A DNA stretch of 5,297 nt from Cyanothece sp. UBA12306 (GCA_003448685.1 DLXW01000272.1:715-6011); one strand, 5' to 3'; counted from the stretch's first letter, positions 1 to 5,199 are shown. The notes: generated by a model not told the origin, from the sequence alone. Numbers and translations are program-made.

Positions 1-947
1 CCTAAAATTAATCCAGCAGCAAAAGCCCCTAAAATTCCTTCTAAACCGATTAATCCAGCCAAAAAACTAAAAGCAATAAAAAGGATAAATGCTCCCATCC
101 CAACGCTACCAGGGGCTTTGAGTTTCTCTAATTGTGTAATGAACCAAGGAGCAAAAAAACGATTCATTGCTACTGCGGCGATGATAAATCCTGCTGCAGT
201 AAGGATTAACTGTATGGCATTAGTTACTTCAATTGAACCAGTTTCGACAATACTAATCACTACTGCGAGGATCACAATACCTAAAATATCATCAAGAATG
301 GCTGCCCCTAGAATAATTTGACCTTCTTTAGATTTAAGAATTCCGAGATCTTGCATCACTTTAGCAGTAATTCCAATACTGGTAGCTGTTAAAGCAGCCC
401 CCGCAAACAAGGCAGGAAGGCTGGGAACATGAAAAATATAGGTAAGTCCCAAAAAGCCCAAAATAAAAGGAAAAGTGACCCCTACAACCGCCACAGTAGC
501 CGATTGTAACCCTACTTTGAGTAACTCTTTTAAATCTGATTCTAAGCCAATCAGGAATAATAAAACACCGACACCAAATTCTGCATATTCTTCGACAATG
601 ATCCGAACTGGACCTTCAAAAACTGCTTTAACTTGTTCAGAGGTACTGTTGGAGAGTAACTCAATGAAATTGAGAAGATATGGATTAAGTTCCCCTCCTT
701 CTAGAATTAAAATATGTAATCCTGAAACCCCAATAGCTAAACCTGCAATTAAGTCTCCTAACACCGGAGGTAAACCAAATCTAGTTGCTAGTTCTTGAAA
801 AACTCGGCTAAAAATAAAAACAGAAAGGCCAACTATACCCATAGAAATAGCTAGGATTTTGGCATAATTTTCCCCTTCTGTGGCCATAGCTAACACAGAT
901 ATATTCAACCACTGTAAGCTAGTATCACTAAAAACGATACTGTCCAT
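1..947 (-). CDS. CPA2-family Na+/H+ (cation:proton) antiporter, 3' end outside window
   Basis: An uninterrupted frame of 315 codons runs off the left edge. The product is a polytopic membrane protein that should exchange Na+ (or K+) for H+ across the plasma or thylakoid membrane. Features seen: a hydrophobic first segment around residues 30-50; the segment FGLPPVLGDLIAGLAIG near residues 57-73; LLFLIGLESDLKELLK around 128-143; LTATSIGITAKVMQDLG around 186-202; and ILDDILGIVILAV, with paired Asp at residues 219-220. In CPA2/NapA-type exchangers this Asp pair is the ion-binding site. Family members are usually about 400-470 residues, so roughly the last third is missing here. The start at 947 is supported by GGAG (959-956) eight bases upstream. 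An in-frame ATG at 1007 would add 20 residues but has no Shine-Dalgarno. Overall appearance resembles cyanobacterial NhaS3, the thylakoid CPA2 antiporter of Synechocystis; that orthology is inferred from memory, so no symbol is given. It is transcribed divergently from the hydrolase at 1080. Confidence 0.93.
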   Translation of the reverse strand, partial: MDSIVFSDTSLQWLNISVLAMATEGENYAKILAISMGIVGLSVFIFSRVFQELATRFGLPPVLGDLIAGLAIGVSGLHILILEGGELNPYLLNFIELLSNSTSEQVKAVFEGPVRIIVEEYAEFGVGVLLFLIGLESDLKELLKVGLQSATVAVVGVTFPFILGFLGLTYIFHVPSLPALFAGAALTATSIGITAKVMQDLGILKSKEGQIILGAAILDDILGIVILAVVISIVETGSIEVTNAIQLILTAAGFIIAAVAMNRFFAPWFITQLEKLKAPGSVGMGAFILFIAFSFLAGLIGLEGILGAFAAGLIL

Positions 948-1079
948 GCTCAAATCTCCAAAAATATTGCAAAGATCAATCACCCAAACTTTATCATCTA
1001 AAATCATTTTTGAGGCTAAATTCTCAAAGTTGCTGGAGATTGGCTAGAATAATAACTTTAATCAACTTTTAAGCTAATC
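948..1079. promoter_or_regulatory. Divergent intergenic region between antiporter and hydrolase
   Basis: These 132 bases separate two genes read in opposite directions and so should contain both promoters. The only clear element is the GGAG box for the antiporter. TAGAAT at 1045-1050 resembles a -10 hexamer for the hydrolase, but no well-placed -35 partner is visible, so I do not assign exact promoters. The hydrolase ATG at 1080 has no evident Shine-Dalgarno sequence, which is common in cyanobacteria. Confidence 0.35.
956..959 (-). promoter_or_regulatory. Ribosome binding site deciding the antiporter start
   Basis: On the minus strand the bases read GGAG, followed by eight bases and then the ATG at 947. 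This is ideal Shine-Dalgarno spacing and favours 947 over the in-frame upstream ATG at 1007, which is preceded only by A/T-rich sequence without a purine-rich box. Confidence 0.6.
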
Positions 1080-1997
1080 ATGCAATCTTCATCTATTGAT
1101 TCTATTGACCACAATGTAGAGAAAATCTGGACTTGGCGAGGATTTTCTATCTCTTATCAATGTTCTGGAGTTAGGGGACCGGCTGTGATTTTAGTCCATG
1201 GTTTTGGGGCTTCTTGGGGACATTGGCGCAAAAATTTACCTTTTTTAGGGGAAACTTGTCGTTGTTATGCTATTGATTTAATTGGTTTTGGCTGATCTGC
1301 TAAACCGACTCCAGGGACTGAAATTGAGTATACTTTTGAAACTTGGGGACAACAGGTGGCTGATTTTTGTCGAGAAGTAGTCGGAAGTCCTGCTTTTTTA
1401 GTAGGTAATTCTATTGGTTGTGTCGTAGTAATGCAAGCAGCAGTTGATTATTCTGAGTGGGTTTTAGGAATCGCTGCTTTGAATTGTTCTTTAAGATTAT
1501 TACACGATCGCAAGCGGAAACAATTACCTTGGTATCGACGTTTTGGAGCTAATTTTGCCACGAAAGTTTTAAGCAACAAGGCAATTGGTTCTCTATTTTT
1601 TAAACAAATTGCTAATGCTAAAACTGTTAGTAAAATTCTTTCACAAGCTTATTGTCGTCAAGAAGCAGTTACTGATGAATTGATAGAAATTCTTTTAAAA
1701 CCTGCTCAAGATCAAGGTGCCGCAGATGTATTTTTAGCTTTTACTCGTTATTCTCAAGGACCATTGCCAGAGGATTTATTGCCGATTTTACCCTGTCCTA
1801 CTATTATTTTATGGGGAACAAAAGATCCTTGGGAACCTTTTGAATTGTCAAAGGAATGGGCTAATTTTTCCACTGTAGAAAAGTTTATTCCCCTTGAAGG
1901 AATTGGCCATTGTCCTCAAGATGAAGCCCCAGAATTAGTTAATCCCATTCTAAGAGATTGGATCTTAAGTAAGAGACTGTTACTAAAGAAAAGATAA
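1080..1997 (+). pseudogene. Alpha/beta hydrolase (plastid dephytylase-like family) interrupted by an in-frame TGA
   Basis: One reading frame of 305 codons encodes a complete alpha/beta-fold hydrolase, except that codon 72 (1293-1295) is TGA. Counting through the stop, the oxyanion-hole motif HGFG is at residues 40-43, the nucleophile elbow GNSIGC puts Ser at 111, the acid is Asp249 in LWGTKDPWEP, and the base is His277 in GIGHCPQDEAPE. The segments HWRKNLPFL, YTFETWG, DPWEP and GHCPQDEAPELVNP match what I remember of plant plastid hydrolases of the pheophytinase/chlorophyll-dephytylase (PPH/CLD1-like) group. The natural substrate may therefore be a phytyl or related ester, but this is inference. 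The family reads roughly G-(F/Y)-G-(W/Y)-S-x-K-P around the stop, so TGG to TGA at 1295 explains it. Four other Trp residues before the stop (17, 19, 46, 49) use TGG. The downstream piece from GTG 1356 keeps all three catalytic residues but lacks the HGFG strand, so restart there is unlikely to give active enzyme. A sequencing error is the main alternative. Confidence 0.85.
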
Positions 1998-2018
1998 AGA
2001 AAGCTGTCAATTCAAATT

Positions 2019-2031
2019 TTAGATTATCTAA
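2019..2031. other. Small palindrome after the hydrolase gene
   Basis: TTAGAT, one base, then ATCTAA gives a 6-bp perfect inverted repeat 22 bases after the hydrolase stop. It is AT-only apart from one G-C pair per arm and has a one-base loop, so it is a poor intrinsic terminator. It is recorded as the only hairpin candidate in the 61-base gap before the transposase remnant. Confidence 0.2.
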
Positions 2032-2058
2032 GGATACAGTAAACTTCAATTAAAGTAG

Positions 2059-2130
2059 ATGGTAAGACCATCCTATCCCTCAGATTTAAACGATTTAGAA
2101 TGGGGAATAATTGAACTATTACTTCCTCAT
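2059..2130 (+). mobile_element. Transposase remnant, N-terminus of an IS5-type (DUF4096) element
   Basis: The frame opens with MVRPSYPSDLNDLEWGIIEL and continues LLPH. The SYPSDLxDxEWxxIxxLLP pattern is the hallmark N-terminus of IS5-family transposases with a DUF4096 domain, whose full proteins run to well over 100 residues. Similarity stops after about 24 codons: the expected GRPR, helix and DDE-region segments are absent. The open frame continues to 2325 only because it runs antisense through the cyclic-nucleotide-domain gene. No convincing terminal inverted repeats or target duplication are visible. The likely history is an IS insertion followed by deletion, leaving the 5' tip of the transposase gene in the gap between two convergent genes. 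It should have no transposition activity. Confidence 0.72.
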
Positions 2131-2161
2131 ATTTTTGACTTGATGTTTATTTTTCGTCCAC

Positions 2162-2548
2162 TTAAATATTGCCTAAATACTGTATCAATTTCTTTAAGCG
2201 ACGATAGCGATCCGAATAACTTCGCATTATTTCTATGGCAAACATTGGAGTTTGTTGAACTGCAAACAGGAAATGTTCTTGATCTAAACAAGCTAATTGA
2301 CATTGAGTTTTGGCGATCGCAGTAGAAGTTCTTATATGATCTGTATGTACTAACGCACCTTGTCCAAAAACATTGCCTTTTTCGATGGTTTCAATTACTT
2401 TACCATCGAGCAGCATTTCTACTGTTCCTTCAATTACACCATACATAATTTTCCCTTGATCTCCATTATTGAAGATCACCTCTCCAGGGTCAAATTTTTG
2501 TTCAGGTTGAGATTCAAATAATCGAACAGTCTCGGTGGGATTGATCAT
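2162..2548 (-). CDS. Stand-alone cyclic nucleotide-binding (CAP_ED-like) domain protein
   Basis: The 128-residue product looks like a single cNMP-binding beta-barrel followed by a helical tail, with no DNA-binding or enzymatic domain attached. The sheet begins around FDPGEVIFNNGDQGKIMYGVIEG (residues 19-41), continues through LLDGKVIETIEKGNVFG, and the phosphate-binding cassette region is FGQGALV followed by IRTSTAIAK (residues 61-80). Canonical cAMP binders have FGE-x-A-L and R-x-A there. Here the Glu is Gln63 while Arg73 is kept, so ligand binding may be weak, altered or lost. The C-terminal helix (residues about 100-121) is basic (DRYRRLKKL). Such single-domain proteins occur in cyanobacteria and are presumed to act through partners; the role of this one is unknown. 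It is soluble, with no signal peptide or membrane segment. A HIP1 octamer lies within the gene at 2313-2320. No clear Shine-Dalgarno precedes the ATG. It is convergent with the broken hydrolase. Confidence 0.88.
   Translation of the reverse strand: MINPTETVRLFESQPEQKFDPGEVIFNNGDQGKIMYGVIEGTVEMLLDGKVIETIEKGNVFGQGALVHTDHIRTSTAIAKTQCQLACLDQEHFLFAVQQTPMFAIEIMRSYSDRYRRLKKLIQYLGNI
2313..2320. repeat. HIP1 octamer GCGATCGC
   Basis: Perfect copy of the palindromic octamer over-represented in many cyanobacterial genomes. It lies inside the cyclic-nucleotide-domain gene. Its value here is as a lineage marker. Confidence 0.9.
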
Positions 2549-2653
2549 TGTTTTTATTTTAAGTCATTATCGGTTATCACCATTAATTATTAACAGTTTT
2601 TAGTTACTATGGAACAAGTGTTAATAATTATTCATGATCAAAAAAATGGTATA

Positions 2654-2675
2654 GGGGCGAACATTCGTCCGCCCC
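2654..2675. repeat. GC-rich palindromic intergenic repeat
   Basis: GGGGCGAAC at 2654-2662 faces GTCCGCCCC at 2667-2675 across a 4-base loop (ATTC). Eight of nine positions pair; the only mismatch is the A at 2660 opposite the C at 2669. It stands out sharply from the AT-rich surroundings. Very similar GGGGCGAAC...GTTCGCCCC palindromes are, to my knowledge, dispersed in many cyanobacterial intergenic regions, so this is best read as a dispersed small palindromic repeat. It lies upstream of the cyclic-nucleotide-domain gene and could also form an RNA hairpin, but there is no T-tract on either side to make a classical terminator. Confidence 0.65.
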
Positions 2676-2699
2676 CAAGGGTAACATCGAGTAAGTTGT

Positions 2700-2763
2700 A
2701 AATTATCCTTTATTGATCAAAGGTTATCTGATAAATTCTCCCCTCAATATCAAAGGATAATTT
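2700..2763. repeat. 12-bp perfect inverted repeat, long hairpin
   Basis: AAATTATCCTTT at 2700-2711 is the exact reverse complement of AAAGGATAATTT at 2752-2763. The 40 bases between contain ATTGAT and ATATCAA-type sequence that could extend pairing past a two-base bulge, plus the small palindromes TTGATCAA (2713-2720) and TTATC-T-GATAA (2724-2734). It begins 35 bases past the stop of the 2799-3101 minus-strand gene, so it may end or protect that transcript. The low-GC stem and long loop do not match a standard intrinsic terminator, and a degenerate miniature element is equally possible. Confidence 0.55.
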
Positions 2764-2798
2764 TTCAGCCAAAAATGGAATGCTGTCCTTCTAAACTA

Positions 2799-3101
2799 TT
2801 AGCTATTAGGTGGATTTTTCGTAAATTCAGTAATCATTTTCTCAGTATGCAATACTGTATCAACGCTAGAAATAGAGTTATTGAGAACATGAAAAAAGGT
2901 TATTTTTTCATTAGCTTCACGGATTTTGTCCTGTAACTCCTCAATGGTAGCCTCATCACTGGTTGCTTCAAGACGGCTAACTAAATCCCCCTTAGCTATC
3001 TTGTAATAAGATTGTAAGTCTCGGAAATAGTTATGCATTTCAGTGACTATTGATAACACTGAATAACCTGTGATCCCAAATTCTGGTCTTTTATTCTCCA
3101 T
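2799..3101 (-). CDS. Hypothetical protein, 100 residues, helical
   Basis: I do not recognise this protein. It is soluble by composition, with no signal peptide or membrane span. Residues 15-45 (SVLSIVTEMHNYFRDLQSYY onward) and 47-95 are rich in alternating hydrophobic and charged residues, with a possible coiled-coil stretch around TIEELQDKIREANEKITFF (residues 52-70). The tail ends in TKNPPNS. The start at 3101 has no clear Shine-Dalgarno, and the next Met is residue 22, which would remove the first conserved-looking helix. Gene-like features are a proper stop, balanced composition and isolation from other frames; no overlapping better candidate exists. It reads in the same direction as the cyclic-nucleotide-domain gene but is 250 bases upstream of it with repeats between, so co-transcription is uncertain. 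Confidence 0.65.
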   Translation of the reverse strand: MENKRPEFGITGYSVLSIVTEMHNYFRDLQSYYKIAKGDLVSRLEATSDEATIEELQDKIREANEKITFFHVLNNSISSVDTVLHTEKMITEFTKNPPNS

Positions 3102-3229
3102 GCTGGTTGGTTTAATGACACAATATTATCTATCTTAAAATGTCGGGCGAAGACTTCCGTGCCTCTTGAAATATTATTTTTAGCAAACATTTAATGATTT
3201 CGTATTACCTATAGCATTTCTCGCAACGA

Positions 3230-3245
3230 GTGAGGTACACCTCAC
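3230..3245. repeat. 7-bp palindrome GTGAGGT-AC-ACCTCAC
   Basis: Perfect 7-bp arms around a 2-base loop, in the middle of a locally GC-richer patch that continues as GGGGTGACAAGCAGG. Likely part of a dispersed cyanobacterial intergenic repeat; no protein-binding role can be assigned from sequence. Confidence 0.45.
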
Positions 3246-3274
3246 GGGGTGACAAGCAGGTTAAAGAGAGGACA

Positions 3275-3297
3275 GGGATAGGGGATAGGGGATAGGG
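3275..3297. repeat. Heptamer tandem repeat GGGATAG, 3 copies
   Basis: Three exact GGGATAG units at 3275-3295 are followed by the start of a fourth (GG). The 7-base period matches the short tandemly repeated repetitive (STRR) class known from cyanobacteria. It is purine-only on the plus strand except for the T. Confidence 0.75.
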
Positions 3298-3368
3298 AAG
3301 ATTCCCCCTTGTATCTTATCTCTATTACCTATAAACAAAGATTAACTCATTTTCATCACCAAAAATTT

Positions 3369-3512
3369 TTAAGAATTTATCGAGATAATAGGGTCTAAAA
3401 CCTGGCTTTTTAAAGCGAAACGTCTTTGTGGCGAGGCATAAATCCCCGTTTCAAAAACAACTTCGCCACTTCTGACTTCTGACTTCTGACTTCTGACTTC
3501 GTTAAGCGCCAT
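3369..3512 (-). CDS. Possible 47-residue ORF inside repeat DNA, probably not a real gene
   Basis: ATG at 3512 opens a 47-codon frame to TAA at 3369. The first third (MALNEVRSQKSEVRSGE) is simply the translated ACTTCTG heptamer array on the opposite strand; the rest includes FETGIYASPQRRFALKSQVL and ends DPIISINS. The second part is more protein-like than expected of random spacer, with a basic PQRR cluster, but there is no Shine-Dalgarno and its start lies in repeat DNA. The frame extends eight codons upstream of the ATG before a stop. The likeliest reading is a chance ORF carried by a dispersed repeat; a decayed fragment of a larger coding element is the alternative. Confidence 0.15.
   Translation of the reverse strand: MALNEVRSQKSEVRSGEVVFETGIYASPQRRFALKSQVLDPIISINS
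3468..3500. repeat. Heptamer tandem repeat ACTTCTG, 4.7 copies
   Basis: Four exact ACTTCTG units (3468-3495) plus ACTTC (3496-3500), with no mismatches. A perfect 7-base period and intergenic setting fit cyanobacterial STRR sequences. The array is bracketed by CTTCGCC (3461-3467) and GGCGAAG (3528-3534), which are exact reverse complements, so the array sits in the loop of a potential 7-bp stem. Confidence 0.85.
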
Positions 3513-3618
3513 TCGACTGAGGTTCACGGCGAAGCCTCACAAGTATGAAAACAGCTATAGTATATTCAATTACCAACCTAAAATATCTCACTCCCCGCAT
3601 CATCTGTGATTAAGATGC

Positions 3619-4080
3619 TTAAAATGGGCAATCATCATCATTATCTAACTGAACATCCCATTTAGCTGCCAAAACCTGAGTTACCATTGCTTCTAAAGCA
3701 GCAGCATCTAAATCTAAATTAGAATTAAGGTCTGGGGTTTGACTAGAATGGGTAATGGGAATGAGCCTTAAACAACGATGATCTTGGATCAGATCAAAAT
3801 AAGTTTCCTGGGTAGGAGAACGATTAATTTGTAAATAATCAAAGCTTTGAACATTAAGATATATAGAGTGATTAGCAACAATTGTTGCTTGTTGAGGATC
3901 TTCAAAGACTTCAACTATCCAGCCGTCTCCTTCACTTTGTACCTGTTCATCAATAGTATGAATATAATGAACACGGCCTAAATCATTGAGGATTCGCTTA
4001 ATATCATCATTATTAACAATAATACCAAAATCGATAATACAGGGTGCAGGTAGTGGATGCGAGGTGTGATCATGACTCAT
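3619..4080 (-). CDS. Conserved-type hypothetical protein, 153 residues
   Basis: The product starts MSHDHTSHPLPAPCIIDFGI and ends with an acidic tail, LDNDDDCPF. I recognise the general look of a cyanobacterial conserved hypothetical but cannot attach a domain name or function. It has no signal peptide or membrane span. The core (residues about 14-115) looks like mixed alpha/beta: IIDFGIIVNNDDIKRIL, then GRVHYIHTIDEQV, GDGWIVEVFEDPQQATIVAN, a segment with FDYLQINRS, and ETYFDLIQDHRCLRLIPI. A helix AAALEAMVTQVLAAKWDVQL precedes the acidic end. The frame can be opened five codons upstream at TTG 4095, but AAGG at 4092-4089 lies eight bases before the ATG at 4080, so 4080 is the better start. It is transcribed divergently from cobS with 304 bases between them, so a shared function is not implied. 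Confidence 0.82.
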   Translation of the reverse strand: MSHDHTSHPLPAPCIIDFGIIVNNDDIKRILNDLGRVHYIHTIDEQVQSEGDGWIVEVFEDPQQATIVANHSIYLNVQSFDYLQINRSPTQETYFDLIQDHRCLRLIPITHSSQTPDLNSNLDLDAAALEAMVTQVLAAKWDVQLDNDDDCPF

Positions 4081-4384
4081 GGGAAATGCCTTCAAGCGCG
4101 ACTATTGATCCAGCAAGGGCAACAGATTGATAGTAAGTAATTCAGAGGTAAGAATATTTAAAACTCAGTTCACTGTTGATAGTTATGATTTTTCCGGCAA
4201 CACTAGGATCAATTTAGACTCCTAAGTATTCCGAATTGCCCAAAAATTAACTGATATCGAACTAAAGTTATTTAGCCTTACAACCCGATCTTAACTCAAG
4301 ATCCCAGGATCATTCCTTAAAGTTTGGATCTCGAATCACTTATTTTAAGTATCGTAAACTTTCCCCCTCAATTATTTGTGATCT
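4081..4384. promoter_or_regulatory. Divergent intergenic region upstream of cobS
   Basis: These 304 bases contain no gene. They must hold promoters for the 3619-4080 gene (minus) and cobS (plus). A GATCTT/AAGATC inverted repeat with 5-base loop lies at 4287-4303. TTGGAT at 4324-4329 could be a -35 for cobS with TAAGTA at 4346-4351 as a poor -10, which is only suggestive. I looked for a cobalamin riboswitch because cobS is a common target: no B12-box-like GCC-AGGAGACC core or the associated paired elements are visible. Confidence 0.35.
4089..4092 (-). promoter_or_regulatory. Ribosome binding site deciding the start at 4080
   Basis: On the minus strand AAGG is followed by eight bases (CATTTCCC) and then ATG at 4080. 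The competing TTG at 4095 would place this box inside the coding sequence, so the shorter 153-residue product is preferred. Confidence 0.55.
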
Positions 4385-5179
4385 ATGAATAATTTTTACC
4401 CAATAGCATTATTAGTTAATTATTGCCAGTCATTTTTAGGCGCGATCGCCTTTTATACCATTATTCCTGTACCGGAACATTGGCCACTAAAATTTCAACA
4501 ACTAGCCCGTTGGGCCCCTTTGTTGGGAATTTTCCTGGGTTCTGGTTTAGGATTAGTAGATTTAGGCTTGAATTATGGGGGATTTCCTTTATTAATACGT
4601 AGTGCTTTAATTGTAACTATCTGGCTGGGAATTACGGGAGGATTGCACCTTGATGGGGTAATTGACACCGCCGATGGTTTAGCTGTTACTGATCCCACTC
4701 GTCGCTTACAAGTGATGCAAGATAGCGTTACAGGGGCGTTTGGAGTCATGGCAGCTATTGTGGTTTTAGGGTTAAAAACTATCGCTTTGGGGGAAATAAC
4801 CACCTATCGTTGGTTTGGGTTAATGGTAGCTGCTGGATGGGGAAGATGGGGACAGGTAGCTGCTATTGGGTTCTATCCCTATCTTAAACCTACGGGTAAG
4901 GGAGCATTCCACAAACAGGATCTACGCTTACCTCAAGATTTACTCTTGGGGTTAGTTTGTCTCTTAATTATGAGTGGATTGCTAATAGGATTTAATGTTG
5001 ATTATTGGTGGTTAGGAGTAGGGGTCGCTATGATTGGAAGTGCGATCGCCCTTTTGGTGGGATTTTGGTTTAATTATCGTTTGGGAGGACATACGGGGGA
5101 TACTTATGGTGCAGTGGTGGAATGGACTGAGACTTTGATTTTATGTGTTTTAAGTTGCTTATTGAACTATGCTAATTAA
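4385..5179 (+). CDS. cobS: Adenosylcobinamide-GDP ribazoletransferase (cobalamin synthase)
   Basis: CobS (CobV in aerobic-pathway naming, EC 2.7.8.26) joins adenosylcobinamide-GDP to alpha-ribazole or its 5'-phosphate, the last step in assembling the B12 nucleotide loop, at the cytoplasmic membrane. The 264-residue product has the usual family length. Diagnostic motifs are [15 protein letters not shown] at residues 85-99, with acidic residues D90, D94 and D97 suited to Mg2+ and nucleotide binding, and [11 protein letters not shown] at 233-243. Hydrophobic spans near residues 5-28, 44-62, 68-84, 115-137, 185-203 and 207-229 fit an integral membrane protein. F16-P28 ([14 protein letters not shown] region) matches the family's typical N-terminus. 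The ATG at 4385 lacks a good Shine-Dalgarno, but no alternative start preserves this N-terminus. Two HIP1 octamers lie inside the gene. No other cob gene is adjacent, and no riboswitch is seen upstream. Confidence 0.97.
   Translation: MNNFYPIALLVNYCQSFLGAIAFYTIIPVPEHWPLKFQQLARWAPLLGIFLGSGLGLVDLGLNYGGFPLLIRSALIVTIWLGITGGLHLDGVIDTADGLAVTDPTRRLQVMQDSVTGAFGVMAAIVVLGLKTIALGEITTYRWFGLMVAAGWGRWGQVAAIGFYPYLKPTGKGAFHKQDLRLPQDLLLGLVCLLIMSGLLIGFNVDYWWLGVGVAMIGSAIALLVGFWFNYRLGGHTGDTYGAVVEWTETLILCVLSCLLNYAN
4442..4449. repeat. HIP1 octamer GCGATCGC
   Basis: Perfect HIP1 palindrome within the 5' part of cobS, encoding part of the GAIAF segment. Lineage marker for cyanobacteria. Confidence 0.9.
5042..5049. 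repeat. HIP1 octamer GCGATCGC
   Basis: Second perfect HIP1 palindrome in cobS, encoding part of the SAIALL segment. Confidence 0.9.
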
Positions 5180-5199
5180 TTGCCAGAAATAGTCAAATC

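Larger units (their letters stand above)
2549..2798. other. Intergenic spacer with two structured repeats
   Basis: No coding sequence is seen in these 250 bases. They hold the GC-rich palindrome at 2654-2675 and the 12-bp inverted repeat at 2700-2763. The remainder is A/T-rich. The promoter of the cyclic-nucleotide-domain gene should lie here, upstream of 2548, but no clear -35/-10 pair is visible. Confidence 0.5.
3203..3333. repeat. 11-bp direct repeat TATTACCTATA flanking about 109 bases
   Basis: TATTACCTATA occurs identically at 3203-3213 and 3323-3333. The enclosed segment contains the GTGAGGT palindrome and the GGGATAG array. Direct repeats around a structured segment can mark a target duplication of a miniature element, but the enclosed DNA lacks obvious matching terminal inverted repeats, so chance or a repeat unit boundary is also possible. 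Confidence 0.35.
3102..3618. other. Repeat-rich intergenic spacer of 517 bases
   Basis: No ordinary gene is apparent. In order, the spacer holds TATTACCTATA (3203-3213), a GTGAGGT/ACCTCAC palindrome (3230-3245), a GGGATAG array (3275-3297), a second TATTACCTATA (3323-3333), a possible 47-codon minus-strand ORF (3369-3512), an ACTTCTG array (3468-3500), and CTTCGCC/GGCGAAG arms (3461-3467 and 3528-3534) bracketing that array. The density of repeats and the locally higher GC suggest accumulated dispersed repeats rather than a decayed gene; I cannot align any part to a known protein. Confidence 0.55.

Noticed and set aside
118..798. Two plus-strand open frames (118-321 and 475-798)
   Set aside because: Both lie antisense to the antiporter, whose own frame has unmistakable family motifs; their translations are low-complexity and Thr/Ser/Ala-rich as expected of shadows.
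1005..1007. Upstream ATG as the antiporter start
   Set aside because: It is in frame, but it lacks a Shine-Dalgarno box, whereas the ATG at 947 has GGAG at ideal spacing.
1293..1295. TGA read as selenocysteine or as part of a reassigned genetic code
   Set aside because: The family position is aromatic, not Cys/Sec; no obvious SECIS-like hairpin was noticed downstream; the neighbouring genes use TGG for Trp and show no internal TGA.
2131..2325. Extension of the transposase frame as a real 88-residue gene
   Set aside because: After about 24 transposase-like codons the frame has no transposase character and from 2162 is antisense to the cyclic-nucleotide-domain gene.
2700..2763. Inverted repeat as a classical intrinsic terminator
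   Set aside because: The stem is AT-rich, the loop is 40 bases long and no adjacent T-tract of the right polarity follows a GC-rich stem.
3468..3500. ACTTCTG array as a CRISPR array
   Set aside because: The units are 7 bases and contiguous, with no spacers; there are no cas genes in the window.
4096..4384. Cobalamin riboswitch upstream of cobS
   Set aside because: No B12-box core or the associated conserved paired elements could be found in the spacer.
4573..4803. Minus-strand open frame opposite cobS
   Set aside because: It is fully inside cobS on the other strand and its translation shows no family features.
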